A program made the translations under genes and the position numbers. A stretch of DNA of 64,000 nucleotides from Bacteroidales bacterium (GTDB taxonomy: Bacteria; Bacteroidota; Bacteroidia; Bacteroidales; UBA932). The DNA lies in assembly GCA_017513445.1 (NCBI GenBank), contig JAFXFS010000010.1, positions 62,001 through 126,000 of the forward strand. Reading direction: 5' to 3'. Positions 17,302 to 25,889 of this stretch are shown in pieces. Numbering within the stretch: position 1 is the stretch's first letter; every line of letters starts with the position of its first letter. Under the pieces are notes generated by a model. The model was not told where the DNA came from. It saw nothing but the letters and a program-made list of their open reading frames with translations, and searched no databases.

Positions 17302-17309
17302 CAAAATTA
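17302..17309 (-). promoter_or_regulatory. -7 box for rsmI
   Basis: TAATTTTG on the minus strand, 29 bp before the rsmI start; TTTG occurs 22 bp upstream of it. It interleaves with the tdk promoter. Confidence 0.5.
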
Positions 17310-17315
17310 GGCAAA

Positions 17316-17885
17316 ATGTTTTTAGAAAGTGCAAAAAAACCTGGCTGTATTGAAGTAATATGCGGTTCAATGTTCTCCGGAAAGACCGAAGAGCTTATCA
17401 GAAGATTAAGGAGAGCAAAATTCGCTAATCTGAAAGTTGAAATTTTCAAGCCAAAAATTGATGTAAGATATTCTGACGAAGAGGTGGTTTCTCACGACTC
17501 CAACTCGATTATGTCAACACCTGTGGATTCATCAAGCAATATTCTGCTTCTTACAAGTGATGTTGATGTAGTTGGCATTGATGAGGTACAATTCTTTGAT
17601 GAGGGTATTGTTGATGTTGTCCAATCTCTTGCATCTCGTGGTATCAGAGTTATTTGTGCAGGTCTTGATATGGATTACTTGGGAAAACCTTTTGGCCCAA
17701 TGCCTAACCTAATGGCTGTAGCTGAGGATGTTACAAAGGTACACGCTATTTGTGTAAGATGTGGAGACTTGGCATATGTCTCAAACCGCCTCTCTGATAG
17801 CGACAAACTTGTTGTCCTTGGAGAAAAAGATATCTATGAGCCGATTTGCCGAAATTGCTTTAACAAACTTAAAGGAGATAAATAG
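17316..17885 (+). CDS. tdk: Thymidine kinase (type II)
   Basis: 189 residues from the ATG at 17316. Phosphorylates thymidine in the salvage pathway. P-loop [12 protein letters not shown], catalytic DEVQFFDE, lasso-loop region and the structural zinc site as two CxxC pairs (CVRC and CRNC) are all present. It is followed after one base by a NifX-like gene, suggesting one transcript. Confidence 0.95.
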   Translation: MFLESAKKPGCIEVICGSMFSGKTEELIRRLRRAKFANLKVEIFKPKIDVRYSDEEVVSHDSNSIMSTPVDSSSNILLLTSDVDVVGIDEVQFFDEGIVDVVQSLASRGIRVICAGLDMDYLGKPFGPMPNLMAVAEDVTKVHAICVRCGDLAYVSNRLSDSDKLVVLGEKDIYEPICRNCFNKLKGDK

Positions 17886-17886
17886 A

Positions 17887-18234
17887 ATGAAAATTGCTGT
17901 GCCAACAAGAGATGGTGTTGTTGATGACCACTTTGGACATTGTGCGTACTACACAATATTTACTATTGAAGATGGTAAAATTGTTAATGAAGGCAAAATC
18001 CCATCACCTGAAGGATGTGGATGCAAATCTGGAATTGCAACAATCCTTCAAGGCAATGGAATAAAAGTTATGCTTGCCGGAAATATGGGTCAAGGTGCTT
18101 TAAATGTACTTACCGCACACAATATTAAGGTTTTCAGAGGATGTAGTGGAGATATCTATCAATTGATTGAAAAATATCTTCGCGGAGAGATTGTGGACTC
18201 CGGAGAGGGTTGCACATTCCACGAATGCCATTAA
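17887..18234 (+). CDS. NifX/NafY-family protein (dinitrogenase Fe-Mo cofactor-type domain)
   Basis: 115 residues from the ATG one base after tdk; a longer frame reads back into tdk and is not credible. A single Nif cofactor-binding domain with an RNase H-like fold: DDHFGHCAYYTIF, then GCGCKSGIATIL and AHNIKVFRG. The C-terminal GEGCTFHECH and CGC motifs give it Cys/His metal-binding potential. Stand-alone members of this family are widespread in anaerobes without nitrogenase and their job is unknown. No nif genes are in the window. Confidence 0.85.
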   Translation: MKIAVPTRDGVVDDHFGHCAYYTIFTIEDGKIVNEGKIPSPEGCGCKSGIATILQGNGIKVMLAGNMGQGALNVLTAHNIKVFRGCSGDIYQLIEKYLRGEIVDSGEGCTFHECH

Positions 18235-18410
18235 TCAATCTTTGAAAATAGTTCAAGACAATCTCTACATAGACAGTCTGAATATTGACTCTTAATAAGT
18301 GCCAATTGTTTCTCGTTCAATTTGACAGAAGCACATTGGCACTTTGTTATATCCTCATCGTGCATACAGATAAATTTTGAGCCACAGCGTTGACAAGATT
18401 TCTCTTTCAT
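18231..18410 (-). CDS. Cysteine-rich CWC-type small protein
   Basis: 59-residue protein starting MKEKSCQRCGSKFIC. It has eight cysteines in the order CxxC, C, CxC, CxC, C, with a DCLCRDCL C-terminal block. This matches the Cys_rich_CWC pattern, a presumed zinc-binding domain of unknown function. Its start lies 1 bp after the stop of the ribbon-helix-helix gene and its stop overlaps the nifX-like stop region by 4 bp on the opposite strand. Confidence 0.75.
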   Translation of the reverse strand: MKEKSCQRCGSKFICMHDEDITKCQCASVKLNEKQLALIKSQYSDCLCRDCLELFSKID

Positions 18411-18411
18411 A

Positions 18412-18606
18412 CTACTCCTCCACTTTTTTCTCTTTTAGGCTCTTATCCACCTTTAACCTTCCAGATTTCCTTAAGGCCTCATTGATAATCCACTGGATCT
18501 GTCCATTCGTAGAGCGGAACTCATCGGCTGCCCATTTCTCAATGGCAGCCATAGTTTGAGCATCCACTCTAAGAACAAAACTCTTGATAGTATCCTTTTT
18601 GGCCAT
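18412..18606 (-). CDS. Arc-type ribbon-helix-helix DNA-binding protein
   Basis: 64 residues. A beta strand (KSFVLRVD) followed by two helices (AQTMAAIEKWAADEF and NGQIQWIINEALRKSGR) is the Arc/MetJ ribbon-helix-helix fold, with a charged C-terminal tail. These small repressors bind DNA as dimers of dimers through the strand. It lies 6 bp after the SPFH gene and 1 bp before the CWC gene. A palindrome overlaps the predicted start site of this operon, so autoregulation is plausible but unproved. Confidence 0.85.
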   Translation of the reverse strand: MAKKDTIKSFVLRVDAQTMAAIEKWAADEFRSTNGQIQWIINEALRKSGRLKVDKSLKEKKVEE

Positions 18607-18612
18607 TAACTA

Positions 18613-19575
18613 TTAATGATTAAGAGTTCCTGAATTAATTACAGGTTGAGCAGGTTCATCTGCACACAAAACAACCAAAAGATTACTTACCATTGCAGCT
18701 TTCTTTTCATCATCAAGCTCCACAACATCCTCATTATCAAGCTTTTCCAAAGCCATTTTAACCATAGAAACTGCACCTTCTACGATTTTTTCACGCGCTG
18801 CGATAATTGCATCTGCTTGTTGACGACGCAACATAACTGCAGCAATTTCAGGTGCATAAGCAAGGTAGTTAATGCGAGCTTCAACAACTTCGATTCCAGC
18901 CATTGACAATCTTTCGTTCAATTGCTCTTCCAATGTACTATTTACAATCTCACCACCATCTCTTAGAGTTATAGATTCGCCCTCTTCATTATTGTTATTA
19001 TCGTATGCATAGTGACCTGCAACCTGACGAAGAGCTGCATCACTCTGAATAGCAACGAAATGTTCAAATGCCTTCATACGTCCTGCAATAAATGAACCTG
19101 TTGTAGCAGCAGAATTGGCGTTTACCATTGTTTGAGAGTCAATCTCGAACATTGCTTTATAGGTATCTTTTAATTTCCAAACCAATACAAGACCAATCAT
19201 AATAGGATTACCCATCTTATCATTAACCTTTATTGGAGCAACATCAAGGTTGCGAGCTCTAAGGGATAACTGTTTCTTCTCCATAAATGGATGAACCCAG
19301 AAGAAACCTGTCTTTGTAAATGTACCTTTGTACTTTCCGAAGAAGACCATTACCCTTGCCTGGTTTGGCTCTACAGTCATATAACCAAACAACATTATAA
19401 ACCAACATAGTCCCAAAACAATAGAAGCAACTATCATTATTACCATTAGAGCTGGATTAGCAATTGCTGTAGAGATAGTAAAATACATTGCTACAGGGAT
19501 AACAACTAACTGAAATAAAAGTGCTATGAAACCATTCACAATTGCACCTTTGTAAAGATATTCTTTATTTTCCAT
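18613..19575 (-). CDS. SPFH/Band 7 membrane scaffold protein
   Basis: 320 residues from MENKEYLYKG (an in-frame start 42 bp earlier overlaps the operator palindrome). Two adjacent N-terminal membrane helices (about 10-35 and 42-65) are followed by a complete SPFH domain: EPNQARVMVFFGKYKGT, KVNDKMGNPI, and the coiled region EARINYLAYAPEIAAVMLRRQQADAIIAAREKIV in pieces. SPFH proteins form membrane microdomain cages that modulate proteases and transport. First gene of the SPFH/Arc/CWC operon. Confidence 0.9.
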   Translation of the reverse strand: MENKEYLYKGAIVNGFIALLFQLVVIPVAMYFTISTAIANPALMVIMIVASIVLGLCWFIMLFGYMTVEPNQARVMVFFGKYKGTFTKTGFFWVHPFMEKKQLSLRARNLDVAPIKVNDKMGNPIMIGLVLVWKLKDTYKAMFEIDSQTMVNANSAATTGSFIAGRMKAFEHFVAIQSDAALRQVAGHYAYDNNNNEEGESITLRDGGEIVNSTLEEQLNERLSMAGIEVVEARINYLAYAPEIAAVMLRRQQADAIIAAREKIVEGAVSMVKMALEKLDNEDVVELDDEKKAAMVSNLLVVLCADEPAQPVINSGTLNH

Positions 19576-19596
19576 AGTATAAATAATTATTATTGT

Positions 19597-19613
19597 GATA
19601 TCATTTTGATATC
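19597..19613. promoter_or_regulatory. Operator-like palindrome at the SPFH operon start site
   Basis: GATATCA-TTT-TGATATC, a perfect 7-bp inverted repeat. It begins 1 bp downstream of the -7 box of the SPFH promoter, so it covers the expected transcription start. Confidence 0.6.
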
Positions 19614-19614
19614 G

Positions 19615-19645
19615 CAAAATTATACAAAATATTTAATACTCCAAA
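19615..19645 (-). promoter_or_regulatory. Promoter of the SPFH/Arc/CWC operon
   Basis: Minus strand: TTTG (19642-19645), 19-bp spacer, TAATTTTG (19615-19622). A full match to the Bacteroidota consensus. Confidence 0.75.
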
Positions 19646-19664
19646 AATAATTGCGATTTTTATG

Positions 19665-19672
19665 TAAATTTG
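19665..19672 (+). promoter_or_regulatory. -7 box for the Tricorn-type protease
   Basis: TAAATTTG, 28 bp before the ATG at 19701. Confidence 0.5.
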
Positions 19673-19700
19673 CCATATAAACCAATAAATATTGAAGATT

Positions 19701-22700
19701 ATGCGCAGACTTTCTTGTTTATTATTAGCACTTTTTCCACTTTTTATAAATGCTAATGCAGAAGAGGCAAGATTACTTAGATTCCCTTCTGTAGGTGGTG
19801 ATAAAATAGCATTTACATATGCAGGAGACCTATATACAGTACCTGTTGATGGAGGTCAGGCTACAAAACTGACTTCACACATTGGTTTTGAGATGTTTTC
19901 AAGATTCTCTCCTGATGGCAATACTATCGCCTTTACAGGTCAGTATGATGGAAATACAGAGGTCTATCTAATCCCTGCTGAGGGTGGAGTTCCTCAACGC
20001 TTGACATATACAGCCACATTGGATAGAGATGATATTGGAGACAGAATGGGCCCTAACAATATTGTAATGTGTTGGACACCTGATGGAAAAGATGTTGTAT
20101 TCAGAACAAGATGGTACACATTCTCTGGTTTAAGAGGTCTTCTTTACCACGCACCTACAGATGGAAGCGATATATCACAAATTCCAACAACTGAAGGTGG
20201 CTTCTGTTCGTACTCTCCAGATGGAAAGTATCTGGCAATAAACAGAATGTTCAGAGAGTTCAGAACCTGGAAATATTATCGTGGCGGACAGGCAGATGAT
20301 ATTTGGATTAACAAAGTTGGAACTACAGAACTTGAAAATATTACAAACAATCCAGCTCAAGATATCTTCCCTATGTGGGTTGGAGAGGAGATCTACTTCC
20401 TATCAGACAGAGACCACATTATGAATCTCTTCTGCTATGACACTAAGAGTAAAGAGGTTAAGAAAATTACAAATTTTGATAAATATGACTGTAAATTCCC
20501 TTCATATTCACAAGATTATATAGTTTTTGAAAATGGAGGATGGATATATAAATATTCTATTGTAGAGAAGAAATGCGAAAAGGTTGAAATTGAATTAGTT
20601 AGCGATGATATTTATGCAAGAAATACTCTTGTTGATGTAAACACTTCAGGTGGCTACGGCATCTTTAGAGATGGTATTACTATATCCCCTGATGGTAAAA
20701 GAGTTGTCAGCGCTATTAGAGGAAATTTGGTATCTGTTCCTGCAGAAGAGGGTGCAGTTTATCATCTAACAACATCTTCTGAATCTCACGAAAGAATACC
20801 AGCTTGGTCTCCTAATGGAGAGAAGATTGCGTATGTTTCTGATGCAACTGGCGAGTATCAAATCCATCTAATGGATGCTAATGACCCCACAAAAGATGAA
20901 GTACTTACCTCATTTTCAACAGGTTACCCTACCTCAATCAAATGGATGCCTGATTCAGAGAGTCTTCTTTTCTCTACAACTAAGAATGATATATACCACC
21001 TTAACATCTCAACTAAAGAGTTGAAAAAAATTCTTGATGGAAAGGGTAGAAGAATTTCGAGCAATGTATCTATTTTAAAAGATGGCTCTTGGATTGCCTA
21101 TAGTGCAGAGACTGAGAATACTATGAGTGCAATTTACCTTTACAATGTTGCTGAAGGCAAATCATATCCTGTAACATCAAATTGGTATAGTGCGTCATCT
21201 CCTCTATTCTCAGAAGATGGTAAGTATCTATTCTTTACTTCATCAAGAGATTACAATGCATCATATTCAAGATTGGAATGGAATACAATCTACACTGTAA
21301 ATAGTTTTGTATTTGTTGTTCCTCTTGCAAAAGATACTCCTGATCCAACACTAATTTCAGGTGACGAGGCCTCTCCTGTAAAGGTTAAGGATGAGGTAGC
21401 AACTCCTCCTGCAAAGGGCAAAGGAGGTGATAAATCCAAAGGTAAAAAGGTAGAAAAGCCTGTTGTTCAACCAATTAGAATTGACATTGATGGAATAGCA
21501 CAAAGAGCATCTGTGTTACCATTAGAGGCAGGTTATTACTCACTTATCACTACACAGGGAGATGCTCTTCTATATAGCAGTAGAGGGGGAACAAACAAAA
21601 TTTCAATGAAAGATTTGAAAGTATCTCCTGTAACAAAGGCAAGAATTATCACACTTACACCTGATGGAAAGAAAGCGTTAATAAACGATAAGGGCAAAAA
21701 TTATGTTGTAAATACAAATAATTTCAAGTCTGATAAGGCAATTAACCTAGATGACATTAAAATAAATGTAGATTATAGCAAAGAGTGGAAACAAATTTTT
21801 GATGAGACCTGGCGCATCTTCCGCGATGAATTCTATTTGGAAGATATGCACGGTAAGGATTGGAATGCCATCCACGAAAAATATGCAGAGCTACTTCCTT
21901 ATGTTAAACACAGACAAGATTTAACCTACATCATCGGAGAGATGATTTCTGAGTTGAATGTTGGTCACGCTTACGTTACAACTGGAGAAGCCCCTCGCGC
22001 AGAACGTATTAAGGTTGGCTTACTTGGTGGTAAATTCTCAAAAGATAAATCTGGTTACTTCCAAATCGATAAGATTTTCAAGGGCGAAGATTGGGATAAG
22101 ACAAGAGTCTCTCCTCTTGGCAAAGCTGGCCTGGATGTATCTGTAGGCGACTTTATAATCTCTGTTGATGGTAAGTCTTGCAAAGATATGAAGAATATCT
22201 ACGAGGCATTGGTAGGTAAGGTTGGCACCATTGTAGCTTTGGAAGTAAACAGCAAAGCTACTGAAGAGGGAGCACGTAAAATCTATGTAAAACCTATCGC
22301 AGATGAGACTCAACTTGCTTATTATGAGTGGGTTCAAACTAACATTAAGAAGGTCGAAGAGGCTAGTAATGGTCAGATTGGTTATATCCATATCCCAGAT
22401 ATGAGTACTGTTGGTCTTGATGAATTTACAAAACTTTACTACTCTCAACTAAATAAAAAGGCATTGATTATTGACGACAGAATGAATGGTGGTGGAAATG
22501 TATCTCCAATCATTATGGAAAAACTTCAAAGAGAGGCCTACAGAATGTCAATGCATAGAACAACCGGTCAAATTACAGATATTATCCCTGAGGGCACACA
22601 CCACGGACCTAAGGTTTGTCTTGTTGATAAATATTCATCATCCGATGGAGACCTATTCCCATACGGATTCCAAAAATTGGGATTAGGCCCAATCATTGGT

Positions 22701-22976
22701 ACTCGCACTTGGGGTGGCATTGTTGGTATCACAGGTTCTAAGAGTTATGTTGATGGTCAAGATGTCAGAGTTCCATTCTTCACATCTTACTCTACTGAGG
22801 GTGAATGGATTGTTGAGAATCACGGTGTTGATCCTGATATTGTTGTGGATATCAATCCATTTGAAGATTACTTGGGCAATGACGCACAGTTAAATAAGGC
22901 AATAGAATATCTCCTTGAAGAGCTTAAGAGTTACAAACCACTTCCAGGAATTCCAGCTCCTCGAGTTATGCCATAA
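19701..22976 (+). CDS. Tricorn-type S41 protease
   Basis: 1091 residues from ATG 19701 (a TTG 9 bp upstream is in frame). Signal peptide ends near INANA. Residues 25-560 hold two beta-propellers built of WD40/PD40-like blades (repeated FSPDGNTIAF, YSPDGKYLAI, WSPNGEKIAY). A Lys-rich insert (about 565-590) leads to the C1 domain with catalytic H756 (LNVGHAYV), a PDZ domain about 790-870, and the S41 catalytic domain with nucleophile S981 followed by D982 (SSSDGD) and the RTWGGIVG loop. Archaeal Tricorn degrades peptides from the proteasome in the cytosol; this one is exported, so it probably trims peptides in the periplasm. Confidence 0.92.
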   Translation: MRRLSCLLLALFPLFINANAEEARLLRFPSVGGDKIAFTYAGDLYTVPVDGGQATKLTSHIGFEMFSRFSPDGNTIAFTGQYDGNTEVYLIPAEGGVPQRLTYTATLDRDDIGDRMGPNNIVMCWTPDGKDVVFRTRWYTFSGLRGLLYHAPTDGSDISQIPTTEGGFCSYSPDGKYLAINRMFREFRTWKYYRGGQADDIWINKVGTTELENITNNPAQDIFPMWVGEEIYFLSDRDHIMNLFCYDTKSKEVKKITNFDKYDCKFPSYSQDYIVFENGGWIYKYSIVEKKCEKVEIELVSDDIYARNTLVDVNTSGGYGIFRDGITISPDGKRVVSAIRGNLVSVPAEEGAVYHLTTSSESHERIPAWSPNGEKIAYVSDATGEYQIHLMDANDPTKDEVLTSFSTGYPTSIKWMPDSESLLFSTTKNDIYHLNISTKELKKILDGKGRRISSNVSILKDGSWIAYSAETENTMSAIYLYNVAEGKSYPVTSNWYSASSPLFSEDGKYLFFTSSRDYNASYSRLEWNTIYTVNSFVFVVPLAKDTPDPTLISGDEASPVKVKDEVATPPAKGKGGDKSKGKKVEKPVVQPIRIDIDGIAQRASVLPLEAGYYSLITTQGDALLYSSRGGTNKISMKDLKVSPVTKARIITLTPDGKKALINDKGKNYVVNTNNFKSDKAINLDDIKINVDYSKEWKQIFDETWRIFRDEFYLEDMHGKDWNAIHEKYAELLPYVKHRQDLTYIIGEMISELNVGHAYVTTGEAPRAERIKVGLLGGKFSKDKSGYFQIDKIFKGEDWDKTRVSPLGKAGLDVSVGDFIISVDGKSCKDMKNIYEALVGKVGTIVALEVNSKATEEGARKIYVKPIADETQLAYYEWVQTNIKKVEEASNGQIGYIHIPDMSTVGLDEFTKLYYSQLNKKALIIDDRMNGGGNVSPIIMEKLQREAYRMSMHRTTGQITDIIPEGTHHGPKVCLVDKYSSSDGDLFPYGFQKLGLGPIIGTRTWGGIVGITGSKSYVDGQDVRVPFFTSYSTEGEWIVENHGVDPDIVVDINPFEDYLGNDAQLNKAIEYLLEELKSYKPLPGIPAPRVMP

Positions 22977-22995
22977 TGTTACAAAGGTTTAAACA

Positions 22996-24411
22996 ATGAA
23001 AAAAGATCTACCTCCAATTATTGCCCTTATTCCGATAGCATTCCTTATTTTTATGCTATCAATTACCATATCATCATTTGGGACTGATACTTTAGCTGGT
23101 GGAAGTCAATTAGCACTATTAGCGACAAGTGCAGTATGTGTAGTAATTGGAATTGGTTTTTTTGGTAGAAAGTGGAAAGATTTTGAGGATGCAATATCCA
23201 ATAATGTCGGTAAGACAAGTATAGCTATTATCATTCTGCTGATTATCGGTGCATTAAGTGGCACTTGGATGATCAGCGGAGTGGTACCTACCCTTATCTA
23301 TTACGGAGTACAAATTATACATCCAAACATCTTCCTTACCACCACCTGTATCATCTGCGCATTGGTATCGGTGATGACTGGAAGTTCTTGGACTACAATT
23401 GCCACAATAGGTATTGCTTTAATGGGTATCGGTCAAGCTCAGGGATTTCACGAAGGTTGGATTGCTGGTGCAATTATTTCAGGAGCATATTTTGGGGATA
23501 AGATATCTCCCCTATCAGATACAACAGTTTTAACTGCATCTACAACCGGCACCCCACTATTCAGACATATTAAATATATGTTCATTACCACATTGCCGAC
23601 TGTTATTATAACACTGATACTCTTTACAATTTTAGGAATGTCTCATAGTTATACTAATTCCGGAGACATTGCAGAGATGACTCAAGCGATAAGAGAGAGA
23701 TTTCATATCACACCTTGGTTGCTTTTGGTACCTCTTATAACTGCTGTAATGATTGCATTAAAGATACCTTCTTTAATTACCCTATTTGCATCAACTGTCA
23801 TTGGTTCTATCTTTGCTTTGATTTTCCAACCTGATATTATAATGGAAATCTCTGACGGAAAAGGTCTTTTTGAGGGTACTTTGATCTCAATTTATGGTAG
23901 TACCTCTATCCATTCAGACAATACAATGCTTTCAGAATTGATTGCTACACGAGGCATGAGTGGTATGCTGGATACGGTTTGGTTAATAATCTGCGCTATG
24001 TGCTTTGGTGCATCTATGCAGGCAAGTGGAGTTATTGAAAGTATTATAAGTATATTTATTCGTTTTATGAATAAGAGAGTCAGTGTCGTATCCTCAACAG
24101 TTGCTTCAGGACTATTCTTCAACCTTACAACTGCTGACCAATATCTTAGCATAATTCTAACTGGAAGTATGTTTAAGAAGATATATAGCGAAAAGGGGTA
24201 TGAGAGCTGTCTTTTAAGTAGGACCACCGAAGATGCAGTCACAGTTACCTCTCCACTAATACCTTGGAACACTTGTGGTATGACTCAGGCAACAATTTTG
24301 AGTGTATCAACGCTGACCTATCTACCTTATTGCTTCTTTAATTTGATTAGTCCAATAATGAGTATAATTATTGCAGCAATAGGATATAAAATTAAGAGAA
24401 TAACTAAATAA
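22996..24411 (+). CDS. nhaC: Na+/H+ antiporter, NhaC family
   Basis: 471-residue multi-pass protein with about 11-12 helices. NhaC hallmarks: TGSSWTTIATIGIALMGIG, ISGAYFGDKISPLSDTT, and a second half with TSIHSDNT and TTADQYLSIIL. It exchanges Na+ (or small organic anions such as malate/lactate in some relatives) for protons. It starts 19 bp after the protease gene; no promoter of its own is obvious. Confidence 0.9.
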   Translation: MKKDLPPIIALIPIAFLIFMLSITISSFGTDTLAGGSQLALLATSAVCVVIGIGFFGRKWKDFEDAISNNVGKTSIAIIILLIIGALSGTWMISGVVPTLIYYGVQIIHPNIFLTTTCIICALVSVMTGSSWTTIATIGIALMGIGQAQGFHEGWIAGAIISGAYFGDKISPLSDTTVLTASTTGTPLFRHIKYMFITTLPTVIITLILFTILGMSHSYTNSGDIAEMTQAIRERFHITPWLLLVPLITAVMIALKIPSLITLFASTVIGSIFALIFQPDIIMEISDGKGLFEGTLISIYGSTSIHSDNTMLSELIATRGMSGMLDTVWLIICAMCFGASMQASGVIESIISIFIRFMNKRVSVVSSTVASGLFFNLTTADQYLSIILTGSMFKKIYSEKGYESCLLSRTTEDAVTVTSPLIPWNTCGMTQATILSVSTLTYLPYCFFNLISPIMSIIIAAIGYKIKRITK

Positions 24412-24422
24412 TAATATAATAA

Positions 24423-25589
24423 ATGAACAAGAACATTACTTCTACAATAAAGTACATCGGAGTAGATGACTTAACAATAAAACTATTTGAGAATCAATAC
24501 ATTGTACCTAATGGAATCTCTTATAATTCATACCTTATAGAGGATGAGAAGATTGCCATTATGGATACAGCAGATGCTAGAATGACCAATGAGTGGTTTG
24601 CTAATCTTGAAGAGGCATTAAATGGAAGAGAGCCAGATTATCTAGTGTCTCACCATATGGAACCGGATCACGCAGCACTTATCGCAGAAGTAGTTAAAAA
24701 ATATCCTAAAATTAAAGTGGTTATTGGAGATAAAGCTGCTAAAATGATTAAGCAATTCTTCCCTACAAGTGATTTAAGTGAGAACATTATCTTGGTTAAA
24801 GATAGTGACCAACTATCACTTGGATCTCGCAATCTACACTTCATTGCAGCTCCATTTGTGCATTGGCCAGAAGTTGTTGTCAGTTATGACGACAAAGAGA
24901 AGGTGCTATTCTCTGCTGATGGATTCGGAAAATTCGGAGCACTATGTAATGATGAGCCTTGGGAGGATGAGGCTCGCAGATACTACATTAACATTTGCGG
25001 AAAATATGGCACACAGGTACAAAGATTGTTGAAGTTGGCTGCGCCACTGGAAATTGAAACAATATGTCCTCTTCACGGTCCAGTTCTTAAAGAGAATTTA
25101 GGTCACTATATCGCTCTTTATGACACTTGGTCAAAATATGAGCCTGAGACTGATGGTGTATTGATTGCTTATGCTTCAATTCACGGAGGCACAAAGGTGG
25201 TTGCTGAAAAAGTTGCTGATATGTTCAGAGAGAAGAATCTTGCTGAGGTTGTTACTATTGATCTTTGCCACGATGATATGGCGACTGCTGTTTCTGAGGC
25301 ATTCAAGATGAAACGTCTTGTTGTAGCTGCATCAAGCTACGATGCAAGTGTATTCCCCCCAATGTATGATTTCATTCACCATTTGGAGATTAAAGCATAT
25401 CAGAATCGTACAATAGGAATTATAGAGAATGGTTCTTGGGCACCAACAGCAGCACGCACTATGCGTCCTATGTTTGAAGGTATGAAAAATATCACAATCG
25501 TTGATCCGACTGTAACCATTTGGAGCAGACTTAAAGATGAAGACCTTCCTAAACTTGAAGCACTTGTTGATGCAGTTGCAGAGAATTAA
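24423..25589 (+). CDS. Class A flavodiiron protein (FprA-type O2/NO reductase)
   Basis: 388 residues. The N-terminal metallo-beta-lactamase-like domain carries the diiron ligands H78, E80, D82, H83 (HMEPDH), a later His in FVHWPE, Asp in SADGFGKFG and His in CPLHGP. The C-terminal half is a flavodoxin domain starting near 252 (LIAYASIHGGT) that binds FMN. Without an extra rubredoxin or flavin-reductase domain this is class A. Such enzymes reduce O2 to water and/or NO to N2O and protect anaerobes. It lies 11 bp after nhaC. Confidence 0.94.
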   Translation: MNKNITSTIKYIGVDDLTIKLFENQYIVPNGISYNSYLIEDEKIAIMDTADARMTNEWFANLEEALNGREPDYLVSHHMEPDHAALIAEVVKKYPKIKVVIGDKAAKMIKQFFPTSDLSENIILVKDSDQLSLGSRNLHFIAAPFVHWPEVVVSYDDKEKVLFSADGFGKFGALCNDEPWEDEARRYYINICGKYGTQVQRLLKLAAPLEIETICPLHGPVLKENLGHYIALYDTWSKYEPETDGVLIAYASIHGGTKVVAEKVADMFREKNLAEVVTIDLCHDDMATAVSEAFKMKRLVVAASSYDASVFPPMYDFIHHLEIKAYQNRTIGIIENGSWAPTAARTMRPMFEGMKNITIVDPTVTIWSRLKDEDLPKLEALVDAVAEN

Positions 25590-25657
25590 GATCTCTGTAA
25601 ATGCATCTCATTGCAACTAATCTGGAGAGCAAATCCAAATAGAGTTGAATATAAAAG

Positions 25658-25689
25658 AAAAGAGCGGCTAATTTCTTAGTCGCTCTTTG
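25658..25689 (-). terminator. Intrinsic terminator after tRNA-Lys (and possibly the flavodiiron gene)
   Basis: AAAGAGCGGCTAA-tttc-TTAGTCGCTCTTT, a 13-bp stem with one G-U pair and A/T runs on both sides. It directly follows the 3' end of the tRNA on the minus strand and could also stop the plus-strand transcript. Confidence 0.85.
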
Positions 25690-25691
25690 TG

Positions 25692-25764
25692 TGATCCGTC
25701 TGGGGCTCGAACCCAGGACCCCAACATTAAAAGTGTTGTGCTCTACCTGCTGAGCTAACGAATC
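25692..25764 (-). tRNA. tRNA-Lys (anticodon TTT)
   Basis: 73 nt on the minus strand. The acceptor GATTCGT pairs with ACGGATC (one G-U) with discriminator A. D-arm AGCTCAGCAGGTAGAGC, anticodon stem ACAAC..GTTGG-type with loop CTTTTAA, and T-arm CTGGGTTCGAGCCCCAG are all readable. CCA is not encoded. An antisense open frame across it is spurious. Confidence 0.96.
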
Positions 25765-25794
25765 AGTCCACTTGTCCGTTTTTGAACGGGAGTG

Positions 25795-25825
25795 CAAAAG
25801 TATATAATTATTGTGAAATAACAAA
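25795..25825 (-). promoter_or_regulatory. Promoter of tRNA-Lys
   Basis: Minus strand: TTTG (25822-25825), exactly 19 bp, TACTTTTG (25795-25802), a perfect consensus. The tRNA begins 30 bp downstream, after a small CCGTT/AACGG hairpin. Confidence 0.8.
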
Positions 25826-25889
25826 TTTTTTTGATAAAAATGTTAAAATATTCTCTTTTGCACCCCGAAAACCGATATATGATAAGTGC

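Noticed and set aside
25549..25824. 91-codon frame over tRNA-Lys
   Set aside because: Antisense to the flavodiiron gene end and collinear with the tRNA on the same strand; contains the usual tRNA-derived peptide LAQQVEHNTFNVGVLGSSP.
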